NCBI GenBank assembly: GCA_030844895.1
Contig: CM061232.1
Location: 84,896,555-84,960,554, forward strand
Source of the DNA: Ambrosia x helenae
Taxonomy: Eukaryota; Streptophyta; Magnoliopsida; Asterales; Asteraceae
Reading direction: 5' to 3'
Length of the DNA stretch: 64,000 bases
The notes below the pieces were generated by a model. It searched no databases. It was not told the DNA's origin and was given only the letters and a program-made list of their open reading frames with translations. Position 1 is the stretch's first letter. The number at the start of each line of letters is the position of its first letter. The position numbers and the translations under genes are program-made. Positions 43,122 through 54,428 of this stretch are shown piece by piece.

Positions 43122-44948
43122 CGTAATATCCTCAATCTTCTTCTCATCATAAGTTCAAACAGAAACAAGTGCCAGAATGGCTGAATAACCCTGTCGAAGA
43201 TACTTAAGGGTTTCATGCTAGAAATGATACTCAACGGAGCAACGCTCTTCTCGCCATGAACCGAAAGAGTCTCTCCATCAGGGAGGGGAATCCGAATAAC
43301 CTTATCGAAACAAACGATCTCCGCACGATACAACGATAACCAATCCATGCCCACAACGACATCAAAACTACCCAGGGGTACCGGCATAAGGTCGATGGGG
43401 AAAGAAAAACCCGACAGTTCCAAGCAACATTCCCTAAGAGTGTGCGTCGCTTCGATTTTCTTACCATCAGCCAATTCTATTAAGTACTTAGCCTCTAAAG
43501 GTGTGGGTACCATATCTAGCAATCGACTAATGTCCACAGATATGAAACTCTTATCGGCACCAGAATCAAACAAGACAGAAACATAGCGATCATTAAGAAG
43601 GAACGTACCGGTAACTGTGTCTGGATCCTGCCTAGCCTCTGCAGATCCAATGATGAAAGCACGCGCAGTCCTGCCGCCGCCTCTGTTGTTCCCGTTACCA
43701 TTCCCGCCCCTCCCATTATCGCCTTGCTTCAGTTTGGGACAGTCACGCTTGAAATGTCCCGTGTCACCACAATTATAACACCCCTGCTTCCCTGGAGTCC
43801 CCTGAGCAGCAGGAGTAGGAGTAGCAGCAGGAGCTTGGGTCGAGGCAAGTGATGCCCTGCAATCCTTAGCAAGATGCCCAAACTGATGGCACCGATGACA
43901 GCGAGCCCGATCACAACTCCTAGTGTGGTGGTAACCACACTTGTTGCACTTTGGATGCTTCCAATGTACCCACCCGACTTCTGCCCAAAGAAGACCCAGA
44001 CGAATCAAACTTCTTCACCGGCTGAGATGGCGCTGGCACGGCATTCTTCCCCACATTATCCCACTTCCTCTTGTTCCCTTCCGAACCCTTCGTAGTAGTA
44101 CCCTTAGGAGGCAAAACACCTTCTGCCACCTTCAGATTAGTCATTCGATGAGCCGATCGAACAACTTCAGCAAGAGTGGGAAGATTCCCAACGGCCACTA
44201 ACCCTGCAATCTCCGGCACTAACCTAGAAACGTAGTGCTCAATCCTCCTATACTCGGGTGTGTGCAAATTAGGACACAACACCGCTAGCTCGTTCCTCCT
44301 CACAGTGTACTCCTCAATCTCGGACCCAACCATCTTGTAACTCCAGACCTCATGCTCCAACTTCTGTACCTCCTCCCTTGGACAATACTCACTCCTCAAA
44401 AGGTGCACAAAATCCGCCCAAGGCATAGCAATAGCCTCCCGCAATCCCATGTTCTGGGCAGTAGCATTCCACCATGACAATGCAGGCCCCTCAAAATGTC
44501 GCAGAGGCATACTTAACCCGGTCCCCAGCGGGATAGTTACACATGACGAACACAGATTCAAACTTCTCCAGCCATCGGAGCAGTCCCACCGCTCCCTCAG
44601 TTCCAGCGAAGTTATGAGGCTGACAGTCCCGAAACTTCTTATAAGAGCACTGAGGTGGAGGTGGATTGACAGCCACACCTGAGACACACGATACACGAAT
44701 AAAATACAAAAGAAAGAACATGACACCCAAGAATGAAACAGTGTCGACATAAATCAACTCACCACCCATGGCATTAATCCCAGCTTGGAAAGTAGCCATG
44801 GCCATATTCACTTTTTGTTGCAACAAGTCGTTCAGTTCAGCTTGGGTCATGTTGATGTTACCACGACCACCACCGCCAGCACGGCCACCGCCGCTACCAT
44901 GGCCGCCGCCGCCACCACACGACGTTCACCACCATGAGCACCAGACAT
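43122..44948 (-). pseudogene. G1 gag-protease, with an intron-like interruption
   Basis: The ATG at 44948 (MSGAHGG) opens a Gly-rich leader with a one-base shift before MTQAELNDLLQQ. Exon 1 ends at 44763; a GTGAGT...CAG interval (44679-44762) follows. Then come NPPPPQCSYKKF and GLLRWLEKFE. The gag core continues to 43920 after a shift near 44505 (ALSWWN, EYCPREEVQKLEHEVW). After another shift near 43975 there are two zinc-finger groups (CNKCGYHH.., CYNCGDTGHFKRDC) and protease VLFDSGADKSFIS with GMDWLSLYRAEIVC. The protease frame ends near 43190 and the link to RT is shifted. Confidence 0.88.
44679..44762 (-). other. Putative gag intron of G1 (84 nt)
   Basis: Minus strand: donor GGTG/GTGAGT, a T-rich 3' part, acceptor GTGTCTCAG/GTG. 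The length is a multiple of three without a stop, so the unspliced RNA also stays open. G2 has the same arrangement. Confidence 0.6.
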
Positions 44949-45458
44949 GATCTGACAATCAAGAAATCGAGGGATTCAGATTCACCTTTAGTGTCAACCA
45001 CTAGAAATTACAAGAGTTAACATAGGGACAAATCCAGGACTGTACATCCAAACTCGAAGTCCACCGGGATTTCCATGCATTTCAGTTTATGATTTCGTGT
45101 GCACCCGAAATGATAAACTGCTCTACATGGTCCTCCAAATGTACTCCTAGTTCAGACTCCGGCCACCGAATATCGTCTCCTAGTAACGTGTTATGATAGG
45201 TGCAAGTGTAAGGAAGCATGTGTGTGAGAGAGTCAACAAGTCAGTTCCTTCTTCTTCAATCCCGAAGAAGAAAACAAGAGTAGGTGAGAAGCCGAGCAAA
45301 AGTGGATGATGTAACACAGAAGTATGATGATAATGTAAGGACACCCCGACAAAGTTAGTACGTATCCCACTAAGCGACTCAAAGTATGTGACCGTCTAGT
45401 GTGTGTGACTCGGCTATAGACCAGACTCTACATGCAGTCCTAGTTCACTATAACCATT

Positions 45459-45471
45459 GGCTCTGATACCA
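45459..45471 (-). other. G1 primer-binding site
   Basis: TGGTATCAGAGCC (minus strand), three bases from the 5' LTR end; initiator-Met-tRNA type. A leader of about 510 bp without ORFs separates it from the gag ATG at 44948. Confidence 0.9.
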
Positions 45472-46512
45472 ATCTGTCACACCCTCAAATTTTCCACTGC
45501 GGGGTTTTACCGCGAGGCGCATGACAAACCATGATTCAAGTTAATGGTCACAATAAACGACACTATATGAAGTACGTAAACCCAAAAACATAGATTTCAT
45601 AAGCGGAAGCTTTTAAAGAATTTAATTGCTACAAAACGGTGTTCCAAAGTATTCAAGACACTTATTTCAAAACATGCTATTAATCCTAGACGCCAATGCA
45701 GACCCGTGCGCCTAGTCAACCGGTGTTACCTTAGCGACCTGAGAAAACATGCTAAAAGAGACGTCAACATATATAATGCTGGTGAGTTCACAGGTTTGTT
45801 CAATATGTTACCAAAAGTTACCAAAATGTTACCATGTCCATACTATATCAATGTTACCAAGTACGTTAGCTAGGCATATGTTCTATTACTACTACGATTG
45901 GAAAACCATTACTAGACTGTTACCAATGTTCGGCCCGCGTGTGTGCAGCAATGTTACCAATGTTACCAGTTCGAGACAATATGCACCCGCCCGGCCCTCC
46001 AAGCCGTCGAGTGGGTTCTGTCAAACCTAATAGATCTATCCACATTTCCCCCGTTGTGCATCCCCGCACATTCATGGTTTTCCACGGGACTTTCAAAGAT
46101 CATATAGCAATGCAAAGTTAAAACCATAGTATGACATATGTTACCAAGATATTTTAGCGCATGTTTTCTCCCCCAAAAGTTAAAGCAGGAAAAGTGGGGT
46201 CGTGAACTCACCTTAGGTTGCGTTCTTCGGTAATATAAGAAAGTGAAGCCTTGATAATCCCACTACCGGAGATCTATCAAAATGTTCATATAAGTGTTCC
46301 GACTAATAACCATAAGGTTATCTAGTCCCCGATTGTCCAGATCGTGACCAAGTATGTTTTAAAACGTGTTTATATGATCAACCGACACTCTAGACCGACC
46401 CGACATCCCGTTGGTGACTCATTACCCTAACTAATCAAGTACACATAGATTACACACAAGGTTCAAGCATAAAACACTTAGTTTGCATCAAAAATCTCAT
46501 TTTTGATTCCAT

Positions 46513-46686
46513 AGGGTCGAACCAGGAAATTTTGTTCCACCTTCGCCCCTTTTAAGCCACGTTCGACCCTTTTAAGGCCACGTTCGCCCCTTTGTAACAG
46601 ATTCGCCCATTATTGTCCAGGTTCGACCCTGGGATTCCACCTTCGACCCCACGACTGCTCGAAGGTGCCCAGGTTCGACCCTGGCA
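46513..46686 (-). promoter_or_regulatory. G1 LTR: second (transcribed) hairpin-motif array
   Basis: At least seven copies of a CCA(C/G)(C/G)TTCG(C/A)CCC motif, some self-complementary such as CCAGGTTCGACCCTGG. One forms CACCTTCG/CGAAGGTG across a 12-base loop. It lies some 760-940 bases downstream of the TATA box. Confidence 0.6.
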
Positions 46687-47447
46687 GATTGTTCTTTCCC
46701 AAAACGCTTCAAAAACAACCGAAAACATCATCAATCACAGCAGTTAGGTATGAATAACATATCCCCACAAAACCCCACCAATTTTACCCCAAACCTACTC
46801 ATTTTAGCCCTTTCCCAAAATGGCAAAAATTATGAAAGTGTCACCTCATGCATGAAATCCTTACCCAATTTGGAAACTTTTTGAAATCAATCCATAATCA
46901 TCTTAAAAGTGCTCAGTTTGTCGTGTGTTTGAAAACCTCAAAAAGTTCTATTGATCATACTAGCATGCATCGAGCCCTAGCTTTATTAAAACCCACAATT
47001 TAGACATGATATTATTAATCATCTAATTGTGACCATAAACAATCCTAAATTAACATCAATATCAGCCCTAGATCATGTTTCTAGCATTAGTACAGCAGCA
47101 AATCATTAAACAACACATAATATCACATAACACATAATTAACATATGTTTATTGATATGAAACCTATGTTTAATGATAGGATTTAGGTTTAGAAAGATGT
47201 TTAAAAGATTTTTATTGATAAAAACATCCTTAGAACAGATCTGAACATTTAGGGTTAGATGAAAACGAATTAAAATGCTTTGAAAAGGTTTAGGATTAAG
47301 AACACACCTTGGATTCTTGATTAGATGTTGTTTGTAGGTTAGATTATGGATAACAAGAGCAAAAACTCCTTCCTTAGTGATTAAAATCGTTTGAAAGTGT
47401 TTGGAGACGGTTAGGGTTTGTGAAATGGTGAAAAATGACAAAGTTTG

Positions 47448-47640
47448 GTATTTATACTAGTCCACATTCGCCCCTTTCACATGGTCGAATGTACCCACAT
47501 TCGCCCCTTTCTCAGGGTCGAGTGTACCTTAACTGGTCGAATGAAATTCTATTGTTTTCACATCCCAGGTTCGCCCCTTCATTAAGGGTCAAACCAAGAT
47601 CATTTCCCAGGTTCGCCCCCACGCTATGGGTCGAACCTGG
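47448..47640 (-). promoter_or_regulatory. G1 LTR promoter: TATA box with upstream hairpin array
   Basis: TATA box GTATAAATACC (minus strand) at 47448-47458. Directly upstream are four hairpin units. Two have arms ACATTCG/CGA(A/G)TGT, and two have AGGTTCG arms facing CGAACCT or a decayed version. Each unit has CCCC opposite GG(G) and an 8-10 base loop. Confidence 0.68.
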
Positions 47641-48031
47641 ACCTATGTTTTTCTAGTATTTCCAGTTTGTCGTGTTTAACGCATTTTAACGCATCCTAAC
47701 ACATGAACATGCAATCTTAATCTATGTTTAACATATATAAGCATGGATGATCATCTACACATCGTTTAAACACGTATTTGCATATAATCCACCATATAAG
47801 AATCAATCTACACATAGCACTTAATTTAGTTTTTGTAATTCACCAACAACGGGACTCGTAACGTGTGTGTGTGATTAATCCAATGATCCTCCAAATCATT
47901 GAACCTGGAAAATACGGACTGTGTTCTGACTCAACTAACCTAGTTAACTCCGTTTATAAATGTTTCTCGCTAAGGTAGACTTAGGTGTTACTAAAATGTT
48001 TAAGCCGAAACATGCCGGGTGTCACAATTTT

Positions 48032-48773
48032 GCTACATGTTGTTTATAACACTCAATACGTGCTATCTTTTTATGTTTTTATTCCATAATTTTGATTCTT
48101 GACTCTTTAGTACTTTTCTATCATCTTTAATATATGTTTTATTTGTCAAATATCTATATATCTTATAAAACATTTGAGAAGGATTCCAACAAAATTTAAG
48201 TAATTACAACATTTTTTGCTTTTGATATAACAAGTTAATGAAATTGGTAAGGGGCAATATGGTATTTTACATAAGTATTAAATTGATAACTGAATTGATG
48301 GATAAATTGATAAATACAACTACATTCTTTGAATTATATAATAGTAAACATTTTGATCTTCATATTCTGGTAACATGATAGAAATTAAAAAGAAGAAACT
48401 TAAAGGATGCAACTTCTTATATATTTAAATGATTTGTTAATTACTTGAGGAAAACTAAAGAGACAACAAATTCTTATAAATGAAATTTCTTTTTTTGATA
48501 ACAATAATGGTTAGATAGAATGTGAATGTAAAGAGAGAGTAACCAAGTAGGATGCTTTCCGTTTGAATACATTGAAAGACGTGAACGTGTTCCGGCAAGC
48601 AAGGTTACTCAAGTGTTTGTATATTTTGTCTCTACTTTGGTTATGTTTGTATGTATTTTCGGATTTTTGGTTTTAAAGATGACTTTTTTTTCATATAAGA
48701 CATCATTGTTTACTCTTTTCTGATTTGATGATCTTGTAGGAGCTTCAACTTTTAAAAACCTATATATGTATGT
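48032..48773. other. Non-coding flank of G1
   Basis: Continues the sequence interrupted at 33370. No recognised element; a 78-codon minus ORF at 48845-48609 lacks any known motif. Confidence 0.5.
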
Positions 48774-48781
48774 ATTGTGGT

Positions 48782-48863
48782 CAGGGCCGTCTTTAGGGAG
48801 GTCCGAGGAGGCCAACCGGACAGGGTCTATAAATCTTGAGGGCATAATTTTTTAAAAAAAATT

Positions 48864-48900
<37 letters not shown>

Positions 48901-48990
48901 CCCATTTAACACTTAAACTTGGGCCTAATGGACCTATGAACGGTTCAGATAGGGTACATAAATTTTCAAAGATTTTCAGGGACGGCCCTA
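48782..48990. mobile_element. hAT-type MITE (209 bp)
   Basis: Ends CAGGGCCGTC and GACGGCCCTA are inverted repeats. The 8-bp ATTGTGGT is duplicated at 48774-48781 and 48991-48998. Internal (AT)n run. Non-coding. Confidence 0.88.
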
Positions 48991-48998
48991 ATTGTGGT

Positions 48999-50543
48999 AT
49001 ATATTTTTTACATTACTTTCATTTCCCTCTAGTTGACAAACACCTATTTTGTCTTAGCTATGATAACCTCGTGAAATTAATAAAAAATTTAGATTAATTA
49101 TATCATCTAATCATGTATAGATAATTATATCATAGTGGGGTGTTGAAATGAAATCGATGTTGATAATGTTTTTTTTATGTAATATAGGGTTATAACTCAT
49201 GAATAAAGTAAACATACAAATGATTGGTCAATAGAAAAACAAAAAGCTTTACTTTCTATAAGAAAAAAAAAATTGGTAACAGACTAGCAATACAATTAGT
49301 AAATATATCGAGTAAATTTGAAAACATTTTTGCGATAAACAACTTATGGATCGCTCTTTAAGGATGTACCTATGGGGATACGACCTACAATTCAAGTTTC
49401 AAGTAAGATGATTGATATAGTATTATGAGTTTTTATTTTTTATAACAAGATAGTTGAGTATGAAACTATGAGGTTAATCATATCTATCATTGTAGCTTGA
49501 TGTGCTTGTTGTAGATTTATTTTAAATTGAGCAATTCAACTAATATTAATGATATTTAAGACATTGTTATTTGGGATAAACACATACTTTTAGATATGTA
49601 ATTTTTGTTAGCTCTCTCTTTATGCATGAACTTATAAAAGTTATTTATTTTATAACTAACTAGTTTGCAATACAACATTCTTATAGCACATAAACGAAAT
49701 AAATTCAAGTTACATTTTTTCAACTTTTAAATGCATACAAAAAACACATTTTCTTTTAATATGATAACCAAATCAAAATAAAAAGTTGTATATATTTTTT
49801 AAAAGTATAACATCTAAAACACCTCCTACAGAAAAGTTTCATAATTTTTTTTTCACGGAAAACTTTTTTTAACTGAAAAAAAAAATAACACATTTGACAA
49901 GATATGTCACCTTTTTCCTCCTATTGGTAAATCCATATCAAGATCTCAGTAAATTTTGTAGTCTTGAGTCTATAAAACCTATTGGTTTCTATCTAAAAAC
50001 AAATCTTTGGCATGAATATTTTATGGTACTAATACAAATAACAAACTATGAAGCATAACTTATTATGTGATTGTAATTTTACCAGGAAATCTAACAATAA
50101 ATATTATACAATGGTACAAGACATGCATGAGCCAAAGATTATCAAATGAAAAGATATGACCAGCAATTCTAGCCATTAATCTTGTTGACCCGGAAACAAA
50201 TTTTATATCCAAGCTTTTAATCCTTAAAATTCCCGATGAGGTACATACAAGTAGATGAACATAAACACATATGTGAAGATATAATCTTGCCGCAGAGAAG
50301 GCGATTCGACTGCATGGCTTCTTGAACTACACACGTGGTTCCTTGAAAGTTGTAGGTCTAAGGGGTCTCTTGGGTTCAATTTAATGTTAATATGTCAGAA
50401 TAAGAGATTATAATAGTGATAAGATAATGTTGACTCGCAAGATAAATTCGTTGAAGAAATAAAAAAAACAAAATAAGTTAGCAGTTATGGAAATACTCCT
50501 AAAACAAGTGGAAGCCATTATGGTCTATTGATGTGTCTATGAG
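48999..50543. other. AT-rich non-coding region
   Basis: No ORF, terminus or repeat that I can support in about 1.5 kb. Confidence 0.6.
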
Positions 50544-52431
50544 CACTACTAGAAAAAACACCATTCTTGACACGAGTCATAAAAGGGGGTTTATGACATG
50601 CAAAAGAAAGTCATTATAGGCATGGTTATAAAATTAATATGACACGCTTTTGCGTGTCATCTTTCTATGACACAAGCTTAAGACAGACTATGCGTGTCAT
50701 CTTTTTTTTGACAAAAAAATAGAAAAAATCCATAAATTACTAATTTACCTGGATTCATATATATACACATAGTAACAAAATCATTATAGCAAAACAAATT
50801 CATTTAATAATATATATATATATATATAAACCAAAACAATCTATTTCATAATCATAAGTCAAATATACTAACAAAATTTTAATGTTAACAAAAAATATTG
50901 CGTTGCTACAAAATATAACCCATAAATAAAGGTTGCCTGAAACTCAAAAATCTTTCGCTAATTACCCGAGTATTCGTCTTTGTCTTCCCCAGCCTGAGAA
51001 AAAAAATATAAATAACACATTAAAATAATCAAAAGCATCCTCAAATAGAAACATCGAAACATGCTACCAAAATAATCAAAGGCATCCTCAAATGACAAGA
51101 TACCCAATAACAAACAATCAGCAAAGTTCTTGAAATCAAGCACGCATAGGGACACTATGAAACTCCTAACACTAAAATGTATCCTAAAAACTAATAATCA
51201 CAAACATGAATAAATGGTTGGTTTCTACTTATCAACTTATGTCATTATCAATGGCTTAAATTTGAAACGAAATCACCGAATCACTTTTGAATATCAAATT
51301 CTAAAATCAAGTATAGGATTCAGCTTAAAGATCGAAACTACATAAAGAATTCATTAACTCGTATAATTACAAACCTTGAATTTGCTCTATCCGGCTTATT
51401 GCACTCCCAAACTATTACAGCCGATGCTTCCTTCTTTGTTATCCTTACAGAATATAAATGAGCACTAATTAGCTGAATATATGCCACCATAACAGTTTCA
51501 ATTTGTTATTTGACAAATGCAAACCTTCAGTATATTTCCTCTTTTTTTGTCAAGCACAAGTCCCCGGACCATATATGTCCAGTCAAAAGACCATTCAAGT
51601 AGCTGCACCGAAGTTGAATAGACACAAGAATAGAGATTGTGATTTACATATATAGATATAAAAATCTTTATGGCGATGAATATAGCTGCGTTAGGCTGAT
51701 TAAAAAAAAAATTGGCGAGTGTGTCTTGGTGTTAAATGTTCGCCGGGAGGGGCGGGGGTTAGCACCCAGTGTGTGTTTGGCGTGTGTTATATTGGGTCAT
51801 AATATAGTGGGGTGTTAATCGTCTTGGTGATACATTGTTGCTTCGTGTGCTGTTTTTTTTTTTCATGTTTGGGCGCTATTTCTTGGTGATTGGGGGCACC
51901 TTTTGCAGGAAAAGCTTGCTTATCAAATGCCATTTATTGGGCTGGGATCAGATGATTCAATAGCAGAGTAACGGACTGGGATCTTAGGTTGGGCAGCTCA
52001 TTATGGAGTCATTCACTGGATGATTGATAAAGGGCATATATAGAGGTGGTAGTGTGGTACCTTCTGGGATGATAGTTAAAATAGTTATAATGAAGTCAGT
52101 TCAGTGCGAAAAGACCAAAAGTATAAGTATTTTGCGATAAGCTAACCTCTTTAGGATATCTGAGGTTGGTAACTAGCTTGTCAACCGTCCCATCATACGC
52201 AAGGGACTCAAACGTATTAGGTTTGTACTGAGCTAACGTGTAGTCCATGTCAAAACCGACAGCGACTATATTCTTCATATTGACTGCACTGTTATAGAAA
52301 ATTTGTTTTCCTATATCAAGGGTTGGCATTCCTTCAGCTATTGACAATAAACTCGCAACTTCACCATCTTCAAAGCCGATTACTCCATCCATGTTGTAGC
52401 TTGATAACTAACATAGAACATTTAAAATCTA
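50544..52431 (+). mobile_element. CACTA-like element, one terminus, carrying gene fragments
   Basis: It starts CACTACTAGAAAAAA at 50544, the standard CACTA/EnSpm terminus. At least five TGACACG or CGTGTCA motifs follow within 150 bp, like the subterminal transposase-binding repeats of this superfamily. The opposite terminus is not found; a Helitron 3' end is reached at 52432. Between them lie exons of a 5'-nucleotidase-like gene and two further exon-like pieces: a short AGEDKDEYSGN-stop after a TTTTCTCAG acceptor near 50960-51000, and an open stretch KKEASAVIVWECNKPDR near 51385-51445. The right border is therefore arbitrary. Confidence 0.55.
51525..52392 (-). pseudogene. Two exons of a HAD-IG 5'-nucleotidase-like gene, captured
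   Basis: Exon 1 (52392-52147, ATG start chosen here) encodes MDGVIGFEDGEV, IGKQIFYNSAVNMKN and AVGFDMDYTLAQYKP, ending CCTAAAGAG/GTTAGC. Exon 2 (51602-51525) follows an acceptor CGGTGCAG and encodes LLEWSFDWTYMVRG and LDKKRGNILK, ending CTGAAG/GTTTGC. FDMDYT is HAD motif I with the nucleophilic Asp. The pattern matches plant HAD-superfamily IG cytosolic 5'-nucleotidase domain proteins. Splice phases agree and neither exon has a stop, so the intron-exon structure came from genomic DNA and not from a processed transcript. Later exons are absent, so about 108 codons of a protein of some 600 remain. Confidence 0.8.
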
Positions 52432-53642
52432 CTAGTCAGGTGTCCCGCGCGTTGCGGCGGGAAACAACATGTAGTTAACATGTGCATTGTTTGTTGCATT
52501 TTAAGGAATTATACTGTAAAACTTAAATTTAAGATGTCAATAAGAAATGTATTATAATATAGTATAGATGATTTCGGTTCGTTTTCATTTGTTTTCGTTT
52601 ATTACTTAACCATAACATATCATTTTTAAATTAAAATAAAAAACTATAGCAATACTATACTCTAGTTAAAGAGAAAAAAAATTTTGTTTATACGGTGTAA
52701 TAATATTAGGAAAATATTAACGTATAAAAAAATTATGGACGTTTAAAAATCATGGGGGTAGTTGGTTAAAATAAGGGTTAAAAGTGTAATTGTTATTTAA
52801 ATAAAAAAAAGTTGAGTAAAGTTGAGGGAAAAATATGTAAGTATTGTATAAAAGACATATTTGCCCTCAAAATGTGGTTAACATATGCTTTGTGTGTTGT
52901 ACTATAAGGAATTATGCTTGTAAAACTTAAATTTTAAGAGGTCCTTATGAAATGTATTATAAGATAGTATAGATATAGATAGTATAGATTGGTTATTACT
53001 TAAACCCAACATATCATTTTTTAAATTAAAAAAAAAAACTATTGCAATATTATACTCAAATTAAAAAGAAAAAAATGCCCGTTTATACAGTGTAGTAATA
53101 TTAAGAAAATATTAACGTGTGAAAAAGTTATGGACATTTAAAAATCGTGTGGTAGTTGGTTAAAATAAAAGTGAAAAGTGTAATTATTAGTTAAATAAAA
53201 GGGATTGAGTATAGTTGAGGAGACAACGTGTAAGTATCGTGTAAGTAGTTAACATGTGTATTGTGTGTTTTACTCTAAGCAATTATACATGTACAACTTG
53301 AATTTTAAGACATCAATGGGAAATGTATTATAATAAAGTTTAGATGATTTAAGTTCATTTTCATTTTTTTTCTTTTGTTTTTGTTTCGGTTATTGCTTAT
53401 CCCTAAAATATATTTTTTTTAAAAATTAAAAAACTATAGCAATACTATACTCAAATTAAAGAGAATAGAATGCTCTTTTATACGATGTAATAATATTAAG
53501 AAAATATTATCGTCCGAAAAAGTTATGAACTTTTAAAAATCGTGGGGTAGGTGGTTAAAACAAAGATGCAAAAGTGTAATTAGCATTTAAAGAGTAAAGT
53601 TGATGGGGCAAATATGTAAGTATTGTATAAAATTATAATATA

Positions 53643-53645
<3 letters not shown>
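52432..53645 (-). mobile_element. Helitron with tandemly multiplied 5' ends
   Basis: The 3' terminus is hairpin CCCGCCGCAACGCGCGGG and CTAG (52432-52435). Canonical or near-canonical minus-strand 5' ends (TCTATACTATATTATAAT or variants) lie at 52568, about 52973-52988 and 53344, with a decayed one near 53645 next to (TA)n. The repeated unit is about 300-405 bp, each with TTAACATGTG, an AACTATAGCAATACTATACT string and a TATGGAC core. No coding sequence. Confidence 0.7.
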
Positions 53646-53677
<32 letters not shown>

Positions 53678-54419
53678 CTTATTAAGGAGGAGTGATGGCC
53701 AAGATTGTAATTTTGTCAAGCATCCAACTATTAAAGCAATATGTACAATTGACTTATGCTTATGTAATGAGGGTATAGTTGGAACTTTATGGACATTTAA
53801 GACACTTAGAAGAGTAGAGTGGTAAATTTAGCATAATCTAATACCTCACATCCTTAAATCTTATCCCAATTCTACCCTCATGTCCAACTTTTAGAACACA
53901 AAATACAACCAATGATGCATCTTAAATGTGAGACCTTTCAACCCCTTATAATCATCAACCTCTCATAATAATCAACCTTTCATCATCATTATCATCAATT
54001 CATTAGTAACTCCTTCTTCTTATATATGGGTCAACAACAACAAGAATCACCACATAAATCACCAAACCTAATTCTTTGGTTTCTCGCCTCAAAACCCTTC
54101 TATCATCACAGGTTCCTTACCGTATCGTTCATTTTATTTATCTTGTTCTTTTTTTTTCACTATGACATTTCATTAAAGCTTGATATGCAAACATTATTTC
54201 CTATCTGTATCTTTCATTTTATTTATTTTTTTTTCTCTATTGCATTTTATTGAAGCTTGATACGTAAACATTATTTCCACTAAAGCTTGATACGTAAACA
54301 TTGTGATGTTAATTAGTATTTTTTTAGGAATCTTGATTTAGTTGGTCAAATAGTTTTTTTTAACCATAAAACTGCGTTAATGGAAAAAATGAGTTCGTGG
54401 ATTTACGATGATTTATGAT
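53646..54419 (+). repeat. Repeat family F with Helitron-type 5' end
   Basis: After a (TA)n run comes ATCTTATTAAGGAGGAGTG, the repeat-F start, followed by sequence matching 19829-20170. From 54026 it carries the exon-like stretch MGQQQQESPHKSPN with its AG/GTTCC donor. It is interrupted by the foldback element at 54429. Confidence 0.65.
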
Positions 54420-54428
54420 AATTGACAG

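Larger units (their letters stand above)
33371..48026 (-). mobile_element. Gypsy G1: full-length Ty3/gypsy retrotransposon split by an Athila-like element
   Basis: LTRs begin TGTCACACCC and end GGGTGTCACA at 33371-34501 and 45475-48026. ATTTT flanks the element on both sides (33366-33370 and 48027-48031). Coding is on the minus strand: gag, protease, RT, RNase H, integrase and a chromodomain-like C-terminus, as in chromoviruses (probably Tekay/Del). The Athila-like element at 35274-40949 interrupts the integrase. The 3' LTR has lost about 1.4 kb relative to the 5' LTR. Several frameshifts make it inactive. Confidence 0.92.
45475..48026 (-). repeat. G1 5' LTR (2,552 bp)
   Basis: Minus strand start TGTGACACCCGG at 48026; end GAGGGTGTGACA at 45475. 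It contains the TATA box, an upstream hairpin array (47462-47640) and a second array in the transcribed part (46513-46686). The small ORFs inside are not conserved. Confidence 0.92.

Noticed and set aside
42865..44201. Several plus-strand ORFs over G1
   Set aside because: Antisense shadows of gag and pol.
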